A stretch of 64,000 bases of DNA. Origin: a virus. Below are positions 7,683 through 14,161 of the stretch, piece after piece. The DNA lies in the IMG/VR virus record IMGVR_UViG_3300036766_002281, positions 1 to 64,000 of that record, one strand, 5' to 3'. Numbering within the stretch: the first letter of the stretch is position 1; each line of letters starts with the position of its first letter. A model generated the notes under the pieces. The model saw only the letters and a program-made list of their open reading frames with translations, was not told the origin of the DNA and ran no database searches. The position numbers and the translations under genes are program-made.

Positions 7683-9311
7683 ATGAAGTCATTTCTTGAC
7701 CTGGATTTGTCCCGAATTGAAGACAAAAAATTCAAATCCCTAAAAAAATCTAACATAGTGGTATCTGAGCCAACAGAAGATGTTGTAATAGATACTCCAG
7801 CGGACTTTGACCTTCAATCTGTTGCAGAGTCTTTAAAAGAGGCTTCTATTGAACATCCTTATGATAAAGGTTTAAAATATGCTAGAGCTCAGGTAGTTTA
7901 TCTGGCAAAACAGTTATACAATAGTAAAGTTGGTATTGAATCCATTCATCAGATTATAGCTACGAGTCAAGAACGATTTCCAAATTCTTCGATTGGAGAG
8001 TTTGGGGCTACGCAGTTGATGAAGCTTTCAAAATCCAATCAGATAGATCCAGTTTTTCTTTCCAAAGTAGCCCGCCTTATTACATCGCAAGAAGATTACG
8101 AAGTCAAATTAAAACAGCTTGCATACGATCAAATGGATGTAGCTTCAATCGAAGCAAGAAAATTTTTATGTATGAAAGTAAATGAGCATCTTGGAGAAGA
8201 CGTAGTCAATAATCTGACTTACGAAATGGAAGAATCCAGCCAAGATGTTTTGAATCAGCAGCCTGCTATCGAACGACTTATGGAAAACGATTCGTTTGTA
8301 GATACTTTTACCAAACTTTGTAAGGTGACAGAAAAAATTGGAGTAGATGTTGTCAACGATCCAAAAGTTTTTGACCTTATTGATTTTACAGGCTACAAAG
8401 GGGCTTACAAAAAGTTTGGGGTCCGAACTCCAGAATATCAGGTTCTTGATTCTCTGTCTGATGAGGATTGGAATTCTTATAGAAGCAAAATGGGATCTTC
8501 TAATTTGATTGTGGAATACAACGCAGATGATGATGTTTTTGAAGTTCATTCCATTTCTAGCTATAGAAAACGGGCAGAAGACCCAAAACCAGAAGAAGGA
8601 ACTACTACGTACAAGTACTCGCCAGAAATTAAAGCTCCAGCAAAAATGAAGAAAGATATTATTCATCCACTCGAAGGACAGGGAAAAGAGGCCTTGACTA
8701 AGATTTGGAATAGAACTGAAAAATCAAGGGAGCTGAAAGACAAAGCTGCTGAATCTCAAGCTCAGTTAACTAAGGATAATAATCTTCTTGCAAAAGAGAA
8801 AGAGGCAATTAGTGAAGATCTTGAAAATTATTTAAAGTTTGCAGACGCTGCTTTTTTGAAAATGGAATTGGCAATAGATGCAGCATACTCCTTGAAAACA
8901 CAAGAAGGAGTTATTCTTGCAGCTATACATGCTGAATCTAAAGATGTTCCTATCGATCCAAAAGAAAAAATTATTCCTGTAACAAGATCAGCAATTTTAG
9001 CTCACCTGGATAAAATGGGAGAGATATCGGAAGAAATGGTTAAACGGGCAGAAAAACAGCTTAATGAAATGAATTCAGCTGTGCGAACAGTCAAGAGCAT
9101 GACCAAGACTATTTACACATGGCCTCCAAGTCAGGAAGATATTAAAAAGATGGAAAAAGGCAGTTTTAAAACTGCTGGAGTTCTTGATAAATTCATTGAT
9201 TGGGCAAAAAAATCTGTAGCATCAATAAAAGGGTTTTTTACATCAACAAATAAGTTGGTTGATAGTTTTTTAAATGAGTACCAGAAATTACAGACTCTTT
9301 TAGAACAATAA
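7683..9311 (+). CDS. Large hypothetical protein, candidate virion-internal protein
   Basis: A 542-residue, mostly helical, charged protein that I cannot assign. It has a Pro/Lys/Glu-rich linker near 300 (KRAEDPKPEEG), a probable coiled coil at 345-400, and GSFKTAGVLDKF near 497 followed by a short helical domain. The K-T-A phrase preceded by a linker and followed by a new domain recurs in many proteins here and may be a protease site. SD GAGGAG precedes the ATG. It could be an inner-body or scaffold-like component, but that is inference. Confidence 0.6.
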   Translation: MKSFLDLDLSRIEDKKFKSLKKSNIVVSEPTEDVVIDTPADFDLQSVAESLKEASIEHPYDKGLKYARAQVVYLAKQLYNSKVGIESIHQIIATSQERFPNSSIGEFGATQLMKLSKSNQIDPVFLSKVARLITSQEDYEVKLKQLAYDQMDVASIEARKFLCMKVNEHLGEDVVNNLTYEMEESSQDVLNQQPAIERLMENDSFVDTFTKLCKVTEKIGVDVVNDPKVFDLIDFTGYKGAYKKFGVRTPEYQVLDSLSDEDWNSYRSKMGSSNLIVEYNADDDVFEVHSISSYRKRAEDPKPEEGTTTYKYSPEIKAPAKMKKDIIHPLEGQGKEALTKIWNRTEKSRELKDKAAESQAQLTKDNNLLAKEKEAISEDLENYLKFADAAFLKMELAIDAAYSLKTQEGVILAAIHAESKDVPIDPKEKIIPVTRSAILAHLDKMGEISEEMVKRAEKQLNEMNSAVRTVKSMTKTIYTWPPSQEDIKKMEKGSFKTAGVLDKFIDWAKKSVASIKGFFTSTNKLVDSFLNEYQKLQTLLEQ

Positions 9312-9346
9312 CGAACAAACGATAGATCCTAAAAGGCTTCTATTAT

Positions 9347-9508
9347 ATGCCATATAGTTCTGGGGCTTTACATTATTCCTGCCGCTACTGCAGCACAGAA
9401 ATTCCCATTGACAAAAGAGAAACTCAAGTCTATTGTACCCACTGTAAAACAATTGTAATTTTAAACGAAAGTACCGTAAAAGAGTTGGAAATCATGTTCG
9501 CAGAATAA
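9347..9508 (+). CDS. Small zinc-ribbon protein (53 aa)
   Basis: A short ORF with CRYC near residue 12 and CTHC near 31, a classic small zinc ribbon, ending KELEIMFAE. The ATG at 9347 follows AAAAGGCTTC. It fills what would otherwise be a 220-base gap between the large hypothetical gene and the next zinc-ribbon gene. Function is unknown; it belongs to a local run of small Cys-pair proteins (9.3-10.9 kb). Confidence 0.6.
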   Translation: MPYSSGALHYSCRYCSTEIPIDKRETQVYCTHCKTIVILNESTVKELEIMFAE

Positions 9509-9531
9509 CCTTATCTGTACAAGGATTCCAA

Positions 9532-9765
9532 ATGAGGTGTCCAAAATGTGGTGGAAGACTAGAAATCAATAAATGGGTTTTAGAAGAATGGAATCCAGGA
9601 GAGAATTACGAAGAAGTTTATCATAGATGCATCAACTGCGGTAAGTATTACAGCTCAGGAATTTATTGCAACAAGATGTTTCCACCGGAAGTCAAAGAAC
9701 GAAGTGGGAGAGGAGTTATTACTGTAGTGGGGGACGCAGATGAGTGGAATGAATTCGATTTGTGA
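9532..9765 (+). CDS. Zinc-ribbon protein (77 aa)
   Basis: Begins MRCPKCGG with the first Cys pair at residues 3 and 6, and has CINC near 33 in the sequence HRCINCGKYYSSG. It ends in an acidic tail (VGDADEWNEFDL). This is a common small phage zinc-ribbon plan. Its end overlaps the start of the next small gene at 9740. No catalytic motif is present. Confidence 0.65.
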   Translation: MRCPKCGGRLEINKWVLEEWNPGENYEEVYHRCINCGKYYSSGIYCNKMFPPEVKERSGRGVITVVGDADEWNEFDL

Positions 9766-9901
9766 CGGTATTATTTGCACTAATTGTGGACGTTCCGATA
9801 TAGATATTGGAAGTTGTGAACCAGAAGAATGTGCCACAAACAATCATTATCACATTATTTGTTTAAACTGTGGTTTTGATTGGATAACTTTGGTAATGTA
9901 A
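9740..9901 (+). CDS. Small zinc-ribbon protein (53 aa)
   Basis: Overlaps the end of the preceding gene by 26 nt in another frame. Cys pairs CTNC (13-16) and CLNC near 42, ending GFDWITLVM. The arrangement parallels the ribbon of the 94-residue protein at 3585-3869 (CPKC ... CNVC ... YEWITP), suggesting paralogy. The coupling by overlap and the conserved ribbon make it a credible gene despite its size. Confidence 0.6.
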   Translation: MSGMNSICDGIICTNCGRSDIDIGSCEPEECATNNHYHIICLNCGFDWITLVM

Positions 9902-9914
9902 CGTAGCGTAGAAG

Positions 9915-10190
9915 ATGGTCGAAGGTAAGATGGAACTATGGGAACAAAACGTTGCACAATTACGAAAGGATTTGGATCAAACTGGAGAATGGAGAGCTGT
10001 TGAAGTTGATTTCACCAGGTTTCCATGCTTAGATTGTTTAAAAAATCCTATTTCCCAGATTTACATTTGTAATCGTGTTAATAGACCCAGACGAGTTTGT
10101 GATCTTTGTTTTAAAGTAGCTTATAGAGAAGGCAGAATAGTAAAAGAAGTAGGAGAATTCGATGTGGTTCTTTCTACGCCAGAAAGCTGA
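9915..10190 (+). CDS. Zinc-binding hypothetical protein
   Basis: A 91-residue protein with CLDC near 38 and CDLC near 62 framing a basic stretch (NRVNRPRRV), consistent with one zinc site that may touch nucleic acid. An in-frame ATG at 9930 (MELWEQNV) is an alternative start with GAAGGT just upstream. Unrecognised family; part of the small Cys-pair gene run. Confidence 0.6.
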   Translation: MVEGKMELWEQNVAQLRKDLDQTGEWRAVEVDFTRFPCLDCLKNPISQIYICNRVNRPRRVCDLCFKVAYREGRIVKEVGEFDVVLSTPES

Positions 10191-10200
10191 AAGATTTAAA

Positions 10201-10224
10201 GAACAAGAACAAGAACAGAAACAG
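10201..10224 (+). repeat. Hexamer tandem repeat GAACAA-type x4
   Basis: GAACAA, GAACAA, GAACAG, AAACAG in the 41-base linker before the DUF6527-like gene; no other signal is seen in this linker. Confidence 0.8.
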
Positions 10225-10231
10225 AGTCAAA

Positions 10232-10501
10232 ATGGAAGTTAGCCTTTTATCATTAGATCCTCGTTGGATTGAACATGACGAACACTATATTGGAATAGCA
10301 TTTACTTGCCCATTTGAAAAATGTCCTAGTGTTGCAGGAGATAAACATACAATCGGAGCCTATTGGGCTTATCCAGGTAAAAATAATTGGAAAAAGACTG
10401 GTGAGACGTTTGAGAACTTAACTCTTGAACCATCAATCGATGGTAGTCCAATGGGATGTTCCTTTCATGGACATATAATCAATGGAAAGGTGGTTTATTG
10501 A
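10232..10501 (+). CDS. DUF6527-like small protein
   Basis: An 89-residue protein with the family-like order FTCPFEKCP, HTIGAYWAYPG, KTGETFENLTLEPSI and CSFHGHIINGKVVY. This closely matches the phage/bacterial family I recall as DUF6527, in which Cys and His residues (CPFEKC, CSFH) probably bind a metal. The molecular role is unknown. The stop codon overlaps the ATG of the next gene (TTGATGG), so the pair is translationally coupled. Confidence 0.75.
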   Translation: MEVSLLSLDPRWIEHDEHYIGIAFTCPFEKCPSVAGDKHTIGAYWAYPGKNNWKKTGETFENLTLEPSIDGSPMGCSFHGHIINGKVVY

Positions 10502-10848
10502 TGGAGGAAGAAAAACCTAAGAAAGTAACTTTGTCTGGTAAGGATCCAGAAGTAAATGATCCATTTCTCGGCGCTCCAGCTCCTATTGATCCTAAAACGG
10601 GAATGCATGGTGATTATTGGATTTTAAGCGATGAAGAACGAGCCAAAGGATATGTTCGTCCAGTTCGTACAAAGTATATTCATAAGACTTGTGGGGTTGA
10701 GACCGTAATGCATATTAAATTTGCTGAAACCTATGCAAGAGACCCAAAGTTTTATGGATCGACGTTTTGTGCTGGATCAAGATGTAGAGCTCATTTTCCG
10801 GTAAGTGAATTTTTGTGGTCGGATACGAAGGAAGAGGTAGGAAGTTAG
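10501..10848 (+). CDS. Conserved phage hypothetical protein
   Basis: A 115-residue protein that starts at the ATG overlapping the previous stop (10501). An upstream in-frame ATG at 10456 lies inside the previous gene and is less likely. Landmarks: HGDYWILSDEERAKG, RPVRTKYIHKTCG, AETYARDPKFYGSTFC and HFPVSEF. I recognise this as a recurrent phage/bacterial hypothetical family with a His/Cys metal-like site (HKTCG ... FC...C) but with no known function. Confidence 0.65.
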   Translation: MEEEKPKKVTLSGKDPEVNDPFLGAPAPIDPKTGMHGDYWILSDEERAKGYVRPVRTKYIHKTCGVETVMHIKFAETYARDPKFYGSTFCAGSRCRAHFPVSEFLWSDTKEEVGS

Positions 10849-10937
10849 CTCAGGGGTAGTTCACATAAATCAAAACGCAAACGTAGGCAAACGAATAACC
10901 AGAAAATAGTAAACTTGAATGGAAAGGAAGAAATCAA

Positions 10938-11414
10938 ATGGAAGTAATATATGCTCCTACTAAGTACGATTATGATTTTAATAAGAAGTATGTTTTCATA
11001 GCTGGTTCTATCGAAATGGGAACGGCAGAAGATTGGCAGAGCGAGGTTATTAAACAGTTTGAGCATACTAATTTTGTTATTTTGAATCCTCGTAGATTAG
11101 ATTGGGATTCGAGTTGGGAACAGACGAAGGATAATCCAAAGTTTCGAGAACAAGTAATGTGGGAGTTAGCTAGTCTTGAACGGGCAGACCATATTTTGTT
11201 GTACTTTAGTCCTGGAACTAAATCTCCAATCTCATTACTCGAATTAGGACTATTTCAATTAAGTAGAAAATTGATTGTAGTCTGCCCAGAAGGATTTTGG
11301 AGAAAAGGCAACGTAGATCTTGTCTGCGAACGATATAGTATTGTTCAAGAAGAAACATTAAATGAAGCTGTTAATTTAATAAAAAGGAAAGTGAGGATAA
11401 ACGCAATTGTCTAA
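10938..11414 (+). CDS. Nucleoside 2-deoxyribosyltransferase-like protein
   Basis: Predicted member of the nucleoside deoxyribosyltransferase-like superfamily, which cleaves or exchanges N-glycosidic bonds of (deoxy)nucleosides or nucleotides. Landmarks: VFIAGSIEMGTAEDWQ near 18-33 (the nucleotide-binding loop), NPRRLDWDSSW, FREQVMWELASLERADHILLYFSPGT (with the catalytic-type Glu in WEL), and SLLELGLF. The length of 158 aa fits. It may act in nucleotide salvage or base exchange in the infected cell. The start has SD GGAAG. Substrate cannot be predicted. Confidence 0.85.
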   Translation: MEVIYAPTKYDYDFNKKYVFIAGSIEMGTAEDWQSEVIKQFEHTNFVILNPRRLDWDSSWEQTKDNPKFREQVMWELASLERADHILLYFSPGTKSPISLLELGLFQLSRKLIVVCPEGFWRKGNVDLVCERYSIVQEETLNEAVNLIKRKVRINAIV

Positions 11415-11553
11415 CTCTAACTCTAACTCTAATTCTAATCCAAACGAAAACGCACCATCAAACACAAGAAATAGTTTCTTTAACGAGCTATTTAAAGATG
11501 CCAAGACTAAGACGATTCATGATCTTATAGATGAGGCAAGGGGTAGTTCATGA
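11407..11553 (+). CDS. Small Ser-Asn-repeat protein
   Basis: A TTG-initiated ORF overlapping the end of the preceding gene; GAGGA lies about 12 nt upstream. The N-terminus is a Ser-Asn dipeptide repeat encoded by a TCTAAC hexamer array (11410-11439), followed by a folded-looking stretch (RNSFFNELFKDAK, TIHDLIDEARGSS). The helix is amphipathic and codon use looks like the neighbours. It is short (48 aa) and unsupported by any known family, so confidence is modest. Confidence 0.4.
   Translation: MSNSNSNSNSNPNENAPSNTRNSFFNELFKDAKTKTIHDLIDEARGSS
11410..11439 (+). repeat. Hexamer tandem repeat TCTAAC x5
   Basis: Five consecutive TCTAA(C/T) units. They overlap the end of one gene and encode a Ser-Asn dipeptide run in the small ORF at 11407. 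This is one of at least ten 6-bp arrays in the window. Confidence 0.9.
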
Positions 11554-11614
11554 CAGTTTCCGGGTAAGATGCCTCAGAAACGTTGACAATTTCAGAATCA
11601 AACGAACGAACGAA

Positions 11615-12070
11615 ATGAGCTATTTTTTCTACCGTCTAAAATATAGTATAAAGAGCTTTTTTCGTAGATGGTATTTTACTGCTGAAAAATGGTATTTGGT
11701 TCGACTCAGGAAAAGAACTCAAACTTGTCCTAGACGATCGGAGCTTGGAGTAGCTAGTCAAGTATTCAAAGATCCAGATTATTGGCGCTTGGACAATACT
11801 TGCTCCTATTGCGGTGGCTTAAATCCTGAACGATTTTTAGAGGAAGTGCGAAATGGGGCAGAAGTAGAACCAACTAACAAAAGTTACAAAGCTTACGTGC
11901 ATGTTAATAAACGTATGTACAAAATCTATTTCCAACATTTCAATGACCCACATAAAAAAGAGTTTGTACGCTTGTATAACGATCACACGATGAAGATAGG
12001 TTATCCAGGATGTTTCTATGCTAAGCCTTATTTTGTTCAGATACGAGGTGGAAAAACTGAAGTTGTTTAA
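11615..12070 (+). CDS. Hypothetical basic protein with Cys pair
   Basis: A 151-residue protein taken from the ATG at 11615; the same frame is open from 11531 but that start overlaps the upstream gene. The N-terminus is strongly basic/aromatic (YFFYRLKYSIKSFFRRWYF), possibly membrane- or nucleic-acid-associated. A CSYCGG pair lies near 86. The C-terminal half is rich in Tyr, Lys and His. No family recognised. Confidence 0.5.
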   Translation: MSYFFYRLKYSIKSFFRRWYFTAEKWYLVRLRKRTQTCPRRSELGVASQVFKDPDYWRLDNTCSYCGGLNPERFLEEVRNGAEVEPTNKSYKAYVHVNKRMYKIYFQHFNDPHKKEFVRLYNDHTMKIGYPGCFYAKPYFVQIRGGKTEVV

Positions 12071-12158
12071 ACTGTTCTCTAGTTAAAAGCGGAAAGGAAA
12101 GGAAATTAAAAAGGATTAATCTTAAAATGTATAATATAATGGGAAGGAAATAGAGAAT

Positions 12159-12353
12159 ATGCCAATTTTTGAATATCAGTGTAATATCTCAGAATGTAAT
12201 CATAAATTTGATCATTTGATTCTTAGTTCTCGTAAACCGGAAGAGGTTATTCCTTGCGAAAAGTGTGGAAAGGAAGCAAGCAGAATTCTTTATAGTGGAT
12301 CAAGCTTTAATTCTCAATTTTTGTGTTGGGATCGCGTCGGAGAAGGATCGTAA
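12159..12353 (+). CDS. FmdB-like zinc-ribbon protein
   Basis: A 64-residue protein starting MPIFEYQC, with the first Cys pair (C8 and C13) and CEKC near 38, then EASRILYSGSSF. The order 'M-P-x-F-E-Y-x-C' plus IPCEKCG is the hallmark of the FmdB/CxxC regulatory zinc-ribbon family. SD GGAAGG precedes the ATG. Function in phages is unknown; small FmdB proteins are presumed regulators. Confidence 0.75.
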   Translation: MPIFEYQCNISECNHKFDHLILSSRKPEEVIPCEKCGKEASRILYSGSSFNSQFLCWDRVGEGS

Positions 12354-12375
12354 AAGATCGTTAAAGATCGTTACA
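12346..12375 (+). repeat. Ten-base tandem repeat (GATCGTTAAA type) x3
   Basis: Three near-identical ten-base units, GATCGTAAAA, GATCGTTAAA and GATCGTTACA, begin inside the end of the FmdB-like gene and run into the 140-base gap before 12494. Apart from this, the gap shows no hairpin or clear promoter. Confidence 0.8.
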
Positions 12376-12493
12376 CTGAACGAGTTAAGGTTGTAGTACT
12401 GAATCGTTAACAATTTGAGATCCTTTACGTTTAAACACGAAATCAGTATAACGGTAGTGAAAGATCTTAAAAAAGAAACTAAGGGAGACATAA

Positions 12494-14161
12494 ATGTACG
12501 CAGGAAAAAGAGCAAATAGAGAGAATACGGGAGCAGATACTCTATCAGATGGCTTTGTAAAGAGTATGGGAGCAAAGCTCAATTCTAAAAAGAAAGGCAA
12601 TAAGGTAGTAACTTCTAAGCAAAAGAAGCCTATTACAATTAAGATTAGTTATCTGTCGGAACTTAGCAAAAAGGGTTTTGAGAGTTGTGGAACTGGAATC
12701 TACAAAGATGCTAAGCATCATTTGTGGACAGTAGAACGTTCTGCAGATGGTTATACTCTATCAAGAAACGCTGATGAAGATGGTACAGCAGATTCTTCAG
12801 AAACGAAAAAAGAAGGTTCTGAAGAGAAAGAAGCAGATCTTACCTCTTTAATGCAGGAATATGATGAATGGGTAGAAGAAGGTGGCTATCCTGTTGGAGG
12901 TAGTGCTAGTTCAATTCTTAATCAGTTCAGGAAGGAAAAGAACCTATCAAACGAGCAGTTCGAGCAAATGCACAAGGAGTTGAAGTTTGGAAGGAGAGAT
13001 CTAAAACAAGCAGATCAAAAACAAGGTCTAATTCAAGCAATTATTGATGCTATGTTTGAGATAGATAAGACAGATGACGAGGAGTTGGCTCATCAAGCAA
13101 TTAAAATTTTCTGGGAGTTTGGAGTATCAAGTGTTGCTCCAGATCTTGTTGATGAACTCATGGGTGAACTTGAAGAATTAAATTCAGCATCACTGGAAGA
13201 ACTACTTACGAAACTTGAAACTTTAACAAAGAAAAAAGGATCAAAAACTGCTTTCGATCTTGATAGTAAACCAAGTGTAGAAGAGTTAGAAGAAGCAGAA
13301 TCAAATGAGCGTCAAACTCAGATTGGAGAACCATACGAAGAAAAGGATGTAACTGAGTTTTATGACGAGGCAGAAGATAGAGAGGTTATGGAAGGGCCAC
13401 AGACAAAGCCTTACAAGCTAGAAGAGAATGAGACTCCGGCTGAGAAAAAGATATCAGCTATAATCAAAGTTTTTACTAGTTCTGGAAAAGTAAAAGGTTA
13501 TAAAATTGCCTTCGTTGCAACTGATGATACTTACATAGACAAAGGACGTTTAGGAGGGTACATACTCCTAAACGATAAAACAAAACTTCCAGGATATTTT
13601 GAATATAATGAAGAAACAGGTCTGGGTTGGGATTTCGAAAATAATGAGCAGGTAACTGCTGTACTTGATCAACTTTATGATGCTAATGATAATTTTTCGT
13701 TTGGTATTGCATCGTATATTCTTAAAAATACTGACAGAGGTGGAAGTACAAAGATTTCGTACTCAATTTCAGATGTTTTACGCTTAGACAGTTTAAAAAA
13801 GTTTGCTATCAGTAAGACTAGAAAGAAATTAAGGGGGACATCAGTGATAGACGCAGACGCAGACGCAGACGCAGACGAATTAGATGAAGTAGGAAAATGG
13901 TGGGACATGACCTCTGACGACGAACATTCCGAAATTCTTCAAAGTATTGGATATGGAAAAGAAATTATAAGTAAGTATAATTCCCTTACCTGGGAAGATC
14001 AATTATGGGATGTCAAAGAAAGGCTTGAAGATTACTATGACAAACGAGTACGAGTACGAACACGAAGTGAGAATGAGAATGAGAATGAGAATGAGAATGA
14101 GAAAGCCAAAGCCAAAACTAAAGTCAGCAGACCAACAACAATATCATCAAAACCTTTTTAA
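12494..14161 (+). CDS. Large multi-module hypothetical protein
   Basis: A 555-residue acidic protein with no recognised family. It starts after SD GGGAGA. Visible parts: a basic N-terminus (1-50), a region around ERSADGYTLSR, a helical domain at 115-250, GSKTAFDLDSK near 253, an acidic linker, a beta domain at 315-405 (KISAIIKVFTSSGKVKGYKIAFV), an Ala-Asp dipeptide repeat near 455, a short domain with KWWDMTSDDEHSEIL, and an Arg-Val / Glu-Asn low-complexity tail. R-S-A and K-T-A phrases sit at module borders. Its last 152 bases overlap the next large gene in another frame; either a true overlap or a frameshift joins them. Confidence 0.6.
   Translation: MYAGKRANRENTGADTLSDGFVKSMGAKLNSKKKGNKVVTSKQKKPITIKISYLSELSKKGFESCGTGIYKDAKHHLWTVERSADGYTLSRNADEDGTADSSETKKEGSEEKEADLTSLMQEYDEWVEEGGYPVGGSASSILNQFRKEKNLSNEQFEQMHKELKFGRRDLKQADQKQGLIQAIIDAMFEIDKTDDEELAHQAIKIFWEFGVSSVAPDLVDELMGELEELNSASLEELLTKLETLTKKKGSKTAFDLDSKPSVEELEEAESNERQTQIGEPYEEKDVTEFYDEAEDREVMEGPQTKPYKLEENETPAEKKISAIIKVFTSSGKVKGYKIAFVATDDTYIDKGRLGGYILLNDKTKLPGYFEYNEETGLGWDFENNEQVTAVLDQLYDANDNFSFGIASYILKNTDRGGSTKISYSISDVLRLDSLKKFAISKTRKKLRGTSVIDADADADADELDEVGKWWDMTSDDEHSEILQSIGYGKEIISKYNSLTWEDQLWDVKERLEDYYDKRVRVRTRSENENENENENEKAKAKTKVSRPTTISSKPF
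13850..13878 (+). repeat. Hexamer tandem repeat GACGCA x4-5
   Basis: Four perfect GACGCA units plus a partial fifth inside the large gene at 12494. They encode an Ala-Asp dipeptide run. Because the unit is 6 bp, expansion or contraction would not alter the reading frame. Confidence 0.9.

Noticed and set aside
10843-10870. Start of a tRNA (TTAGCTCAGGGGTAGTTCA)
   Set aside because: Resembles the first 20 bases of a tRNA, but the D-stem does not pair and nothing tRNA-like follows.
12130-12140. Promoter with TATAATATAAT before the FmdB-like gene
   Set aside because: Two overlapping TATAAT matches exist but no -35 element at proper distance; such runs are common in this AT-rich DNA.
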